Below the pieces are notes generated by a model. That model was given only the letters and a program-made list of their open reading frames with translations, ran no database searches and was not told the DNA's origin. From Nanobdellota archaeon (GTDB taxonomy: Archaea > Nanobdellota > Nanobdellia > Pacearchaeales > GW2011-AR1), in assembly GCA_030698805.1 (NCBI GenBank), contig JAUYMA010000004.1:145065-209064 (forward strand): a stretch of 64,000 nucleotides of DNA. Direction: 5' to 3'. Both the position numbers and the translations under genes were made by a program. Below, piece by piece: positions 7,727-15,354 of this stretch. Position 1 is the first letter of the stretch, and every line of letters starts with the position of its first letter.

Positions 7727-8181
7727 CTGAAATATCGGATAAGCGAGGATGGCTTAAAGCAATAGAAGTTACAATTGCAATCTTAATGATTCTAGGCTTC
7801 GTTCTTTATTTGACTATTGATAAATCTCGTAATGAAACCCAGTCTTCAGTTAGAAGAGATTTTTCGCAGATAATCTATCCTTTTTTAGATAGCGTAGCTA
7901 AGAATAATACTCTCCGATCTCAGATTTTGATTGCAAATGAGGGAGAACATAAGCCTCTAAGTAGTAATATAAGTCTCGATTTACAACCTTTTGCTTCGAA
8001 CGAGGGGTTTGATTTTTACCTGGCGATAACAAATTCAGCGAACAAAACTTCTCTTGGCCAAAGTGGACTTAGATCTTACGAGGGCAAGGAAGTTTATTAT
8101 TATGAAAGGTTGTTATTCTCAGACTCTTCTGTTTCAGATTTTAAAGCAAAGAAAATATCTCTTTTTGTATGGAGAAGGTAA
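7720..8181 (+). CDS. Pilin-like membrane-anchored protein (class III signal peptide)
   Basis: A 153-residue protein starting within the end of the preceding gene. 'DKRGWLKAIEVTIAILMILG' (residues 7-26) shows K-R-G, then a glutamate at +6, then a hydrophobic helix to about residue 31. The rest is a soluble extracellular domain. The pair 7010/7720 may form a pilin heterodimer or minor-pilin tip complex (inference). Its stop lies one base before the convergent hjc stop. Confidence 0.65.
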   Translation: MVTEISDKRGWLKAIEVTIAILMILGFVLYLTIDKSRNETQSSVRRDFSQIIYPFLDSVAKNNTLRSQILIANEGEHKPLSSNISLDLQPFASNEGFDFYLAITNSANKTSLGQSGLRSYEGKEVYYYERLLFSDSSVSDFKAKKISLFVWRR

Positions 8182-8182
8182 T

Positions 8183-8575
8183 CTAATTTTCAAAAAACTG
8201 CCCAAATCTTTTTCCTTCTCCTTTAGCTTTTTCTAGACTTACCACCCAATTTTTACCCGAGTTTTCTAACAGCGAAGGATCAAGAAAAATCCACCCCTCA
8301 TAATTGAATCGTACGGCAATTATAGGTTGCAAGCCCATCATATTTGCAAAGAGGATAAAATCTTCTATCTGACTTTTACTTATATAAATTCTATTTTTCT
8401 TGCTTGATTTAGCTTCTATTGCGCAGGGCCTTCTTCCTATTTTACCAACAATGACATCACAAGGAGATTCGTCATTAACGCCTGATCCTGCTACCCTTAA
8501 GGCCCTCCATCCATTTTTAGAGAATACTCCTAAAAGTTCTCTTTCTACTCTCGACCCCTTTGCTTTATTTGACAT
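8183..8575 (-). CDS. hjc: Holliday junction resolvase Hjc
   Basis: A 130-residue archaeal Holliday junction resolvase of the PD-(D/E)xK nuclease fold. Visible features are N-terminal 'KGSRVERELLGVF' (basic patch plus first acidic residue), 'GSGVNDESPCDVIVG' (catalytic Asp in the D-V-I strand) and 'PCAIEAKSSKKNRIYIS' (E-x-K). It resolves four-way junctions formed in recombination, together with the Mre11/Rad50 machinery encoded later in the window. Its length matches Hjc (about 120-135). A TATA-like 'tttatatttatataac' (8591-8606, read on the minus strand) precedes it. Confidence 0.93.
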   Translation of the reverse strand: MSNKAKGSRVERELLGVFSKNGWRALRVAGSGVNDESPCDVIVGKIGRRPCAIEAKSSKKNRIYISKSQIEDFILFANMMGLQPIIAVRFNYEGWIFLDPSLLENSGKNWVVSLEKAKGEGKRFGQFFEN

Positions 8576-8617
8576 ATCTAAAAAAAATGATTTATATTTA
8601 TATAACTAACTACTAAT

Positions 8618-8776
8618 TCATCTAGAATATCGGTTTATTATCATCCCCAGAGCAATAATTATCAATATTATTGGAATCCAAGGAATATCTATGGCAAGAT
8701 ACCCTAAGTCTGTAAATAACCAGATTAAAGCAGCTACCAGAAGGATTAGAGCGAGAGTGGGAAATTTAGTTTTCAT
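8618..8776 (-). CDS. Tiny two-helix membrane protein (52 aa)
   Basis: The minus-strand ATG at 8776 overlaps the stop of the histone-fold gene as ATGA (8773-8776), so it is likely translated by coupling. The 52 residues contain two hydrophobic stretches, about 6-20 and 34-47 ('IPIILIIIALGMII'), separated by 'FTDLGYLAIDIPW'. I do not recognise a named family. The tight coupling to a DNA-binding histone-fold gene is unexpected for a membrane protein. It could alternatively be a spurious frame, but the clean start and codon use argue that it is real. Confidence 0.55.
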   Translation of the reverse strand: MKTKFPTLALILLVAALIWLFTDLGYLAIDIPWIPIILIIIALGMIINRYSR

Positions 8777-8955
8777 AAATCTCTTGCCTGCAAGGTTCTT
8801 CGGCCGTTCAGCTTAGCACGGTTAGCAGCTTCCTCCAAAATCTTTATCACTTTACTGTTTAAAGCATCTGCCACTTCTTCAGCAACATTTAGATCAGGGA
8901 CAGCAGCCTTTATTTTGCTTTTTATTATAATATCTACCATATTAATCTTAAGCAA
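8773..8955 (-). CDS. Short archaeal histone-fold protein (DUF1931-like)
   Basis: 60 residues. 'MVDIIIKSKIKAAVPDLNVA' then '...VADALNSKVIKILEEAANR' and 'NGRRTLQARDL' match the minimal archaeal histone fold (helix-strand-helix, ending in the R-x-T/L1-L2-type 'GRRTLQARDL'). Such proteins dimerise and bind DNA. A second in-frame ATG (codon 6) may be the real start, since family members usually begin M-x-D-V-V-V-K-S-K. It lies downstream of lysS on the same strand, with 15 nt between, and is followed by a coupled tiny membrane protein. Confidence 0.8.
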   Translation of the reverse strand: MLKINMVDIIIKSKIKAAVPDLNVAEEVADALNSKVIKILEEAANRAKLNGRRTLQARDL

Positions 8956-8970
8956 AAAGAATATTTAAAC

Positions 8971-11082
8971 TTAATTCAATCCAACTTCTTCGGAGATGCC
9001 CTGAATTGCTTCGATTGCAATTTTAAAGAATTCCTCTAGACTTAATCCTAATTGCTCGCATTCTTTTATGATTTCCCGATGAATTGCCGCTGCAAACTTT
9101 TTATCTTTAAACTTCTTCATCAAACCAGCGGAATCCATTCCAGTAATTGTTTTTCTCATTAAGGCATAAGAATGTACGAGGCCAGTTACTGTTTCAGATG
9201 CTGCCAAAGCATATTCCACTTTTCTTGTCCGTTTCTTATCTTTCAATCCCGCACAATCAAACCCATAGCCGTGAGAGATTATAATGCTAATAAATTCTTC
9301 ATCAAACCCTGCTTTCTTCAGAATTTCAGGAGCCTTTGTCAAGTGGTCAATAGAATTCTCTTTAGTAATGCCCCAGTCAATATCATGAATTAATCCCAAC
9401 ATCCCATAATAATTTGGGTCCTCTCTAAGGCGGTTTGCTACCGCGCGCATGACTGCTTCGCTTTCTAAATAATGATTCAAATCAGATTTATCAACATTAT
9501 ATTTTTTTACCAGATTCCAGGCTTCTTCTCGGGTCAAAGGTAATTTAGATTTTGGAGAAAATTCTTGTTTTGAATTCTCTTCACAGTTAACAACTTCTTT
9601 ATTATCATTTTTTATAGGCTTCATAAATGGAAATAGAATTACATCTCTCAGGGAATCAGCATTAGTTAACACCATTGCAAGACGGTCCATTCCTATTCCT
9701 ATACCTCCTAGAACAGGCATACCCTGCTCTAAGGCATTTATAAAGTCTTCATCCATTGGGTGTGCCTCATCGTTTCCTGCACGCATAGCGGCCTGCTCCT
9801 TTTCAAATCTTTGTCTCTGATCTGTCGGATCAATAATTTCCGACCATCCATCGCATATTTCCTTTCCACCCATATAACATTCAAATCTTTCCACAAGGCC
9901 TTCTTTCGAACGATGAGGTTTAGCAAGAGGAGAAATTTCTTTCGGATAGTCAATGATCCAGATAGGTCCAATTAGGTTTTCAGTCACCATTTTCTCAAAG
10001 ATTGCGTTAGTGAGGACTCCTTTATTTGATTCTCCCCTATATTCAATATTATTTTTGTCCACAAATTTTCGGAGGTCTTCAGCAGAAGATTCCTCCACAT
10101 CTATCTTTGCATATTTTCTGACTGCTTCGGCCATGGTAAGGCGGGGCCACTTACCACCACAGTTAATTTTGTGCCCTCTAAATTCAAGAACAGGTGAAGC
10201 GTTCACTTCTTTAATTAGGTATTTAAAGAGATTTTCAGCGGTGTCCATCATCTTATTATAATCTGCATAAGCTTCGTACCATTCAAGCATGGTAAATTCA
10301 GGGTTATGCATTTGATCTATGCCTTCATTACGGAAATTTCTTCCAATTTCATACACTTTCTCAAAGCCTCCCACAACCAACCTCTTAAGGTATAGCTCTG
10401 GGGCCACCCTAAGATAAGCATGCATATCTAAGGCATTAAGATGGGTCTCAAATGGTTTTGCATTGGTTCCACCATAGAGTGGCTGCACTATCGGAGTTTC
10501 TACCTCAACAAATCCTTTTTTATTTAAAAAATTACGAATGAGGCTAATCATCTTAAATCTCTTTAAGAACACTTCTTTTACTTCAGGATTAATAATAAGA
10601 TCAACATATCTTTTCCTATATCTTTCTTCTTTATCTTCAAGCCCATGCCATTTATCTGGGAGGGGCAGTATAGATTTAGACAAAATTTCCGCTTTTTTCA
10701 CCAATATCGAAAGTTCTCCCCTCTTAGTTCTAAAAACTGATCCTTCAACCCCTACAAAGTCTCCTGCATCTATATATTTCTTAAAAAAAGAAATTAATTC
10801 ATCAGAAGTCTCGCCTTCCTGTAGTACTACTTGAATTGATCCTGAGAAGTCTTGTACAACTCCGAAAGCAATTTTGCCCATATCTCTAAAAGTCATTAAA
10901 CGACCTGCAAAAGTAGTTGCGCCCTTCGCCTTAGCTTCGTTCTTAAGGGATTTGTGTTTCTCCTGAAGTTCTGCAGCATTTTCTTTCTTTTCGAAAGAAT
11001 AAGGATAAGGATTGATTCCTTTTTTCTTTAGCTCTTCTATCTTTTTCAGTCTTTCTTTAATGATTTCTTCTTGTCTACCCAT
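8971..11082 (-). CDS. lysS: Class II lysyl-tRNA synthetase fused to a C-terminal HD-domain phosphohydrolase
   Basis: A 703-residue chain. Residues 1-150 carry the OB-fold anticodon-binding domain, and about 165-490 the class II catalytic domain with motif 2 'RNFRNEGIDQMHNPEFTMLE' and motif 3 'GGIGIGMDRLAM'. After a short polar linker, residues 514-703 form a second domain resembling HDIG-type metal phosphohydrolases: His537, 'LIHDIDWG' with His566-Asp567, His580, 'SHG' His604 and the family's C-terminal 'KKFKDKKFAAAIHREII'. The last metal Asp of the HD family appears replaced (region 'AASETVTGLV'). LysRS charges tRNA-Lys and, in other organisms, makes diadenosine tetraphosphate. The fusion is unusual; normal LysRS is about 500 residues. 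Confidence 0.93.
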   Translation of the reverse strand: MGRQEEIIKERLKKIEELKKKGINPYPYSFEKKENAAELQEKHKSLKNEAKAKGATTFAGRLMTFRDMGKIAFGVVQDFSGSIQVVLQEGETSDELISFFKKYIDAGDFVGVEGSVFRTKRGELSILVKKAEILSKSILPLPDKWHGLEDKEERYRKRYVDLIINPEVKEVFLKRFKMISLIRNFLNKKGFVEVETPIVQPLYGGTNAKPFETHLNALDMHAYLRVAPELYLKRLVVGGFEKVYEIGRNFRNEGIDQMHNPEFTMLEWYEAYADYNKMMDTAENLFKYLIKEVNASPVLEFRGHKINCGGKWPRLTMAEAVRKYAKIDVEESSAEDLRKFVDKNNIEYRGESNKGVLTNAIFEKMVTENLIGPIWIIDYPKEISPLAKPHRSKEGLVERFECYMGGKEICDGWSEIIDPTDQRQRFEKEQAAMRAGNDEAHPMDEDFINALEQGMPVLGGIGIGMDRLAMVLTNADSLRDVILFPFMKPIKNDNKEVVNCEENSKQEFSPKSKLPLTREEAWNLVKKYNVDKSDLNHYLESEAVMRAVANRLREDPNYYGMLGLIHDIDWGITKENSIDHLTKAPEILKKAGFDEEFISIIISHGYGFDCAGLKDKKRTRKVEYALAASETVTGLVHSYALMRKTITGMDSAGLMKKFKDKKFAAAIHREIIKECEQLGLSLEEFFKIAIEAIQGISEEVGLN

Positions 11083-11103
11083 GATAGCGCTAGAAGAAGG
11101 AGA

Positions 11104-11111
11104 TTTAAATA
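11104..11111 (-). promoter_or_regulatory. TATA box of lysS
   Basis: Minus-strand TATTTAAA, centred about 25 nt upstream of the lysS ATG at 11082, consistent with a leaderless lysS transcript. Confidence 0.6.
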
Positions 11112-11136
11112 TCTTTAGAAAATCTTTTTTTAATAT

Positions 11137-11152
11137 TGGAGAGATATCTCCA
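11137..11152. repeat. Short inverted repeat upstream of the lysS promoter
   Basis: 'tggaga' and 'tctcca' form a 6-bp inverted repeat around 'gata', about 30 bp upstream of the lysS TATA box and 15 bp beyond the stop of the hydrolase gene. It could be an operator or a weak terminator hairpin. No T-run follows on the minus strand, so an operator is a little more likely. Confidence 0.3.
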
Positions 11153-11166
11153 TTTTACAATATCCT

Positions 11167-11940
11167 CTAGGTTTTTCCTACCTTACGGAGTAAAAATTTC
11201 TTAGGGTATATATAAAATAAGAATGCTGTAAGATAGTGTCCTAATAATTTTTCATTCTCATAAGATATATTACATTTTTGTAATTTTAGTTTGTCAAGTA
11301 ATATTTTCCCGCAACGAAATGGAATGACTCTGTCAGACTTACTTAGAAAAATGGAGATATTATCACATTTTAGATTAGAGAGGTTATTTTCAGGGGCTAA
11401 TTTGTGCCAATGCTTCTTTAGTTCTTTCAAGGAAATGTTTTTGCTTTCATAGCTTTTTCTGATCTTCTGTGTGCTTATGCCTTCCCACATAGATTCAGCT
11501 AGGCAATGGCCTGGAGCAATTAAGAAAAGATCTTGAGTCTTCAAAGGGAGAACACGGGCACACATGCATGCATTGACACAGCCCAAACTAACACCGATCA
11601 TGCTTAGTTTTTGAAATTTATATTTATTTTTTAGTCTTTTTATCTCCTTAACTGCATGACTACAAATAAAATTAAAGTACTTTAATGTAAACTTCCAATT
11701 GGAAGAAAGAATAGCTGCCGGAAACTCGTATTCCAGAACAGAGCAATCATTTTTGAGTAATTGCCTCTTCACAAGTAGGTTGTAATATAAATGAGATCTC
11801 CAAGGAGGAAAGATCACGAAAAGCTCTTTTGAACCCTTCTTATGCGTAAACTTCTTTTTCATTACTTTCATAGGTGCAATTTTTTCACCATATACTTCTT
11901 CACCACCCATTATGGGAAGGATTATATTATCTGCATCCAT
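11167..11940 (-). CDS. Alpha/beta-hydrolase fold protein
   Basis: 257 residues. The nucleophile elbow 'MIGVSLGCVN' gives the G-x-S-x-G motif. 'LSKSDRVIPF' supplies the acidic residue and its typical context, and 'LGHYLTAFLF' the catalytic histidine near the C-terminus, in the usual order Ser-Asp-His. 'LFVIFPPWRSHLYYNLLVKR' resembles the oxyanion-strand region. Substrate unknown; no lid or signal peptide is evident. A TATA-like element at about 11962-11973 (minus) sits about 27 nt from the ATG chosen. Inner methionines near residues 11 and 23 are alternative starts. Confidence 0.7.
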   Translation of the reverse strand: MDADNIILPIMGGEEVYGEKIAPMKVMKKKFTHKKGSKELFVIFPPWRSHLYYNLLVKRQLLKNDCSVLEYEFPAAILSSNWKFTLKYFNFICSHAVKEIKRLKNKYKFQKLSMIGVSLGCVNACMCARVLPLKTQDLFLIAPGHCLAESMWEGISTQKIRKSYESKNISLKELKKHWHKLAPENNLSNLKCDNISIFLSKSDRVIPFRCGKILLDKLKLQKCNISYENEKLLGHYLTAFLFYIYPKKFLLRKVGKT

Positions 11941-11993
11941 AATTAGTGAAATTCCACATCCTTAATAAAATCTTTGTACTCATTAAGTAAAAT

Positions 11994-12599
11994 TTAAAGA
12001 TGAGATTTTATTTCATTCCAGGTGATTTTTTCAGCCCAGTTATGTAATGGATAATTATTCAAAATCATTTCTTTCTCTTCAGGCTTGCCTGAATAAACAT
12101 CCACTCCCTCTTCTAGAATTCTAACATTATAAGCCCTAAAAGTAAGTTCTTGTGCAGTGCAAAAAACACAGCAATCAAGAGTAAGGCCGACCAATACGAT
12201 TATATCAGAATCTTCTGGTTTTCCTATTGTCTTCGCAAGCCATGCTGTGAATGCCTTTGTGTCCTGGACAGGTATTCCAGGTCTACGATTTGGGTTTCCA
12301 ATATTTTTTCGCGTCCAAATAGGAGAATTCATACACTTTATCCAAACAGGTTTAATTTTAAGGTCTTCAGGAATCTCAGATTCATAGCCCCATTCTCCTG
12401 GGCGAGTAGAATCATCGAGGTCTCCCGGTCTCGGTTGCCGATAATCTGAGATTACCTCAGCGATTTTAAGTTTCTTCTTTCTAAGATGAGGAATTAAGAT
12501 TTCTTTAATAAAATCTACATTAGGGTGAGGCCTGTGATGCTTTCCCCCTAGAGAACTAAATTCTTTTTGTAAGTCGACAGAAATTATCTTTATCCTCAT
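11994..12599 (-). CDS. Isochorismatase-family cysteine hydrolase
   Basis: 201 residues. 'IISVDLQKEF' provides the catalytic Asp and 'VLVGLTLDCCVFCTAQEL' the catalytic cysteine preceded by the characteristic cis-peptide region (family pattern G-x-x-x-D-x-C-V). Relatives include nicotinamidase, N-carbamoylsarcosine amidase and isochorismatase. An inserted proline/arginine-rich segment (about 50-110) is longer than in nicotinamidases, so the substrate is uncertain. The ATG lies two bases after the stop of the acylphosphatase-like gene upstream on this strand, so the two form an operon. Confidence 0.75.
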   Translation of the reverse strand: MRIKIISVDLQKEFSSLGGKHHRPHPNVDFIKEILIPHLRKKKLKIAEVISDYRQPRPGDLDDSTRPGEWGYESEIPEDLKIKPVWIKCMNSPIWTRKNIGNPNRRPGIPVQDTKAFTAWLAKTIGKPEDSDIIVLVGLTLDCCVFCTAQELTFRAYNVRILEEGVDVYSGKPEEKEMILNNYPLHNWAEKITWNEIKSHL

Positions 12600-12601
12600 G
12601 C

Positions 12602-12877
12602 CTAGAAGCCCAGAATTTTAAATTCCTTAAAATCTTGAAATTTTTCTTCTTTTTGTTCAACGCTTCTTATCTGCGCATATTTCGGGCCCCGCGTGCATAT
12701 TAAAATCATAGCTTCCACGTTTTCGTTATTCCCCTCAAGAAATATCTCTACCACTCCCTCTCTTAAATGTCTGACGTATCCCTTAACACTATGGGCCACC
12801 GCATTGTCCTTGATGAACTGATCAAAGAACATACTCTGCAAGGAACCTGTAATATGTAATCTAATAGACCTCTTCAT
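12602..12877 (-). CDS. Acylphosphatase-fold protein with both catalytic residues replaced
   Basis: 91 residues with the full acylphosphatase pattern: 'LHITGSLQSMFFDQFIKDNA' (family G-x-V-Q-G-V-x-F-R), 'VKGYVRHLREGVVEIFLEG' (family G-W-V-R-N-x-x-D-G) and 'RGPKYAQIRSV'. The catalytic Arg of the phosphate loop is Asp here, and the catalytic Asn is His. It is therefore unlikely to be an acylphosphatase. It may be a binding or regulatory protein, as in the acylphosphatase domains of other systems. It lies directly upstream of the isochorismatase-family gene. Confidence 0.75.
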   Translation of the reverse strand: MKRSIRLHITGSLQSMFFDQFIKDNAVAHSVKGYVRHLREGVVEIFLEGNNENVEAMILICTRGPKYAQIRSVEQKEEKFQDFKEFKILGF

Positions 12878-12908
12878 ATTAATTAATATATTAAAGGATT
12901 AATATATT

Positions 12909-13688
12909 TTACTTAGACTCTTCCTTTTTCTTTTCTTCCTTTACTTTATCTCTTTCCGCTTTAGCCAAAGCACTATCTTCAATTAGTCTGATATACCCTA
13001 TAGACTTCCAGTCTTTGCCTAGCAGTTTAGCTGCTTGTTTATCCATTTCCAAGGGCACTCCTGCAATGATTGCTCCCTGCATAGAGGCGTCTATAATACC
13101 AAAATCAGGCATTTTACAAATAATTGAATCATGGATAGAGTATTTTGCAGGCCATTTTTTTATTTTATTTTTTCTACTTGAAAAAAATCCGGAATAATGA
13201 CTGGCAGGATAAGCACCGATCATTGTAGAAAGAGAGCCTATCATTTCAAAGTCTACGTGATCTCTTAGTTTTGGAAGAGCAATTACAAATCCTTCTCTAA
13301 GGAGTTTAGGGTACATTATTTTCTCAAACTTTAGAAGGTCTCGATTCATAACCTCTTCGACCTCAGAATTATTCAAGTCAACTAATCCAATAGGATATTT
13401 CTCGGCCAGTTTCTTATATCCTCCTTCTTCAAATAAATCTAGGGTATCTACGCCATCTGCACCCTCCGCAATAAAGACCTCTGCATTATTGCTTTTATTA
13501 TTCATACAGTATCTGAGAACTTCCTCTACAAATTGAATGGGGGTGTTGTCTTCACTTTCATCGCTTAGATAAGGTTTAAGAATTATTTTTTCATGCTTCT
13601 TAATTTCTTTATCAAATTTAATAAGGTCTAATAATTTTGGAACCGTCTCTTCATAAGACTTGAATTTTATTGATACTCCTTTTGCCAT
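12909..13688 (-). CDS. DUF362 family protein
   Basis: 259 residues. 'IILKPYLSDE' near the start, 'VFIAEGADGVDTLDLFEEGG' and 'VIALPKLRDHVDFEMIGSLS' match the DUF362 family, whose biochemical role is not established; many members carry ferredoxin domains, but this one has no cysteine clusters. The C-terminal 25 residues are a highly charged Lys/Glu tail. A TATA-like element at 13711-13720 (minus) lies about 27 nt upstream of the ATG. It is transcribed toward the acylphosphatase-like gene, 31 nt away. Confidence 0.72.
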   Translation of the reverse strand: MAKGVSIKFKSYEETVPKLLDLIKFDKEIKKHEKIILKPYLSDESEDNTPIQFVEEVLRYCMNNKSNNAEVFIAEGADGVDTLDLFEEGGYKKLAEKYPIGLVDLNNSEVEEVMNRDLLKFEKIMYPKLLREGFVIALPKLRDHVDFEMIGSLSTMIGAYPASHYSGFFSSRKNKIKKWPAKYSIHDSIICKMPDFGIIDASMQGAIIAGVPLEMDKQAAKLLGKDWKSIGYIRLIEDSALAKAERDKVKEEKKKEESK

Positions 13689-13739
13689 ATCTTTTTAGGA
13701 AATCTTCAGCTTTTAAAGATTGTTGTAATATGTTTATAA

Positions 13740-14351
13740 TTACATATTTGCTTCTCTTCGATCTAGCTCATTATGTACAATTGCAATTGTGTGCGTGGCA
13801 AAATAAGTCTTAGGACCAATTGAAACAGGGGTACAGGTTTTCTTTAATCTTTTAAGTTCTTTTAATGGCAGCCCCCTATGGTCTCCCAATATGAATATAG
13901 GGTCTTCTTTAATGTCCACTTTTCTTATATCTTCTCCATCTGGGTCTAAAATGTACAAATTCCTTTTTTGTTTCAATAAATTATTTACTAATTCTAAGAA
14001 ACCCTTTTTCTCAATCCAAAATCCTGGAAAAACTTCTCTTTTTTCCCCTTCTCTATGCTTGTAAAGCATCTTTTTTATAATTCCGGCCACATTTTTCTTA
14101 TTCAAATAAATTTTGTCTACTCCTGTTTTTCCTTCAGTTACAGGGTGCAACTCTAAGTGCTTTGGAGGATCAGGGGCCCCTGCAAAACAAAGATGTAATC
14201 GAGCATCTTCTCGGATTTTATGGCTCAAAAAGAAAACTGCAATTACGGCATGTAATGGAATGTCCAATCTTCCGGAAGAATAGGGATCCGCTTCATTAAC
14301 AAAATTTCCAGCAGTTGGAGCTGTTCTTGAATAATATATGAACTCTCTCAT
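13740..14351 (-). CDS. trmY: tRNA (pseudouridine-54 N1)-methyltransferase TrmY
   Basis: 203 residues of the SPOUT superfamily. 'MREFIYYSRTAPTAGNF' opens the protein as in archaeal TrmY. 'LHAVIAVFFLSHKIREDARL' and 'FILGDHRGLP' (SAM-binding trefoil-knot loop) follow, then 'VSIGPKTYFATHTIAIVHNE' at the end. The enzyme methylates N1 of pseudouridine-54 in the T loop of archaeal tRNAs. It lies downstream of a pseudouridine synthase gene but is separated from it by 127 bp with two hairpins, and it has its own TATA-like box at about 14370-14381. Confidence 0.93.
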   Translation of the reverse strand: MREFIYYSRTAPTAGNFVNEADPYSSGRLDIPLHAVIAVFFLSHKIREDARLHLCFAGAPDPPKHLELHPVTEGKTGVDKIYLNKKNVAGIIKKMLYKHREGEKREVFPGFWIEKKGFLELVNNLLKQKRNLYILDPDGEDIRKVDIKEDPIFILGDHRGLPLKELKRLKKTCTPVSIGPKTYFATHTIAIVHNELDRREANM

Positions 14352-14388
14352 AATATTTATAGATTTTTAAGGTTTAAATTCTTTAGCA

Positions 14389-14425
14389 ATAGTATCGGAT
14401 TCGAATATTCAGACACGGATACTAT
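14389..14425. repeat. 8-bp perfect inverted repeat, upstream of trmY
   Basis: 'atagtatc' (14389-14396) pairs perfectly with 'gatactat' (14418-14425) across a 21-nt loop that itself contains the palindrome 'attcgaat' (14399-14406). It stands just beyond the probable trmY promoter. It may be an operator or part of a structured RNA. Confidence 0.4.
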
Positions 14426-14428
14426 ATT

Positions 14429-14469
14429 CGAGAGAAATTAGAAAACAATACCTAAATTAATTTCTCTCG
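14429..14469. repeat. 12-bp perfect inverted repeat downstream of truB
   Basis: 'cgagagaaatta' (14429-14440) and 'taatttctctcg' (14458-14469) are exact complements around a 17-nt A/T-rich loop. Read on the minus strand, this hairpin begins 9 nt after the truB stop. There is no clear U-run behind it, so it is not a typical intrinsic terminator; 3'-end protection or a small structured RNA are alternatives. Confidence 0.5.
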
Positions 14470-14478
14470 CTATAATCG

Positions 14479-15354
14479 TCAATTAAAAACAAATTCGGGC
14501 CTGGCTACAATATCTTCTCCCCCTATAAACTCATAACAGCCTATAAACTTCTCTTCGCTAAAGATGCATATTTTTTCCCCCTCTTTTAATTTGTGGATAT
14601 CTTTAATATTCTTAAGGAATGAAGAGAAAATGGGGCTTCCAGAAAGGATCCTGGTAACAACCTCGCTTCTAATCTGAATAACAGGTATTACTTCACAAAC
14701 TACTTCAGCGGGGATAATCATCGCCCTTAGTTCATCCTCCTGGCCATTTTTATACGATTGTACTGCTTTTTCAAAATCGTATAAATTTATACTTTGTTTC
14801 TCCATAAACATTCCTGCTTTTGTTCTTCTGAGTTCTAGCATGTGGGCTCCCCCGATCTCCTTGCCCATATCATCACATAGTTTTCTTATATAGGTGCCCG
14901 CTTCAACTTCTGTTTCAAATAGCAGGTCTTTCCCATTTCTTTCAAGGATCTTAAAGACTTTTATTTCCCTGATTCTTTCAGCCCTCTTTACGCTAGATCG
15001 CACAGGAGGAGTCTGTTTTATTTTTCCTAGAAATTTTTCCATTACTCTTTTAAATTCAGAATCTGGAACCTCTTTATGTAATCTTATTACCCCCACATAA
15101 GTCTTGTCGCGATGCATAAAATAATCATTTAACCGGCATGCTCTCCCCAATCCGATTGGCAATACTCCTGAAACAGTAGGATCTAAAGTTCCAAAGTGAG
15201 AGGTTTTATTTGATCTTAGAGCATCTTTAATAAATTGAGATACTTGAAAAGAAGTAGGGCCCGAAGGCTTGTCGATGTTTATTATTCCAAATTTCAAGAG
15301 GTCTTTAATTGGCCGCTCTTTCCTTATCTTATCCAGACTAATTTTTATTGCCAT
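14479..15354 (-). CDS. truB: tRNA/rRNA pseudouridine synthase, Cbf5/TruB type
   Basis: 291 residues. 'GIINIDKPSGPTSFQVSQFI' and 'HFGTLDPTVSGVLPIGLGRA' contain the catalytic Asp of the TruB family. A PUA-type RNA-binding domain occupies about residues 210-291 ('AEVVCEVIPVIQIRSEVVTR' onward). Archaeal members (Cbf5) act at tRNA U55 and, with H/ACA guide RNPs, on rRNA. The length is slightly below the typical 330. The start overlaps the end of the upstream nucleotidyltransferase gene by 17 bases, so alkD, the nucleotidyltransferase gene and truB look like one operon. Confidence 0.92.
   Translation of the reverse strand: MAIKISLDKIRKERPIKDLLKFGIINIDKPSGPTSFQVSQFIKDALRSNKTSHFGTLDPTVSGVLPIGLGRACRLNDYFMHRDKTYVGVIRLHKEVPDSEFKRVMEKFLGKIKQTPPVRSSVKRAERIREIKVFKILERNGKDLLFETEVEAGTYIRKLCDDMGKEIGGAHMLELRRTKAGMFMEKQSINLYDFEKAVQSYKNGQEDELRAMIIPAEVVCEVIPVIQIRSEVVTRILSGSPIFSSFLKNIKDIHKLKEGEKICIFSEEKFIGCYEFIGGEDIVARPEFVFN

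Noticed and set aside
8054..8236. 60-residue frame overlapping the end of the pilin-like gene and hjc
   Set aside because: It overlaps two supported genes and has no features of a protein family.
14397..14425. T-loop-like 'ttcgaat' near a stem in the truB-trmY gap, hinting at a tRNA
   Set aside because: No acceptor stem, anticodon arm or D arm can be drawn around it.
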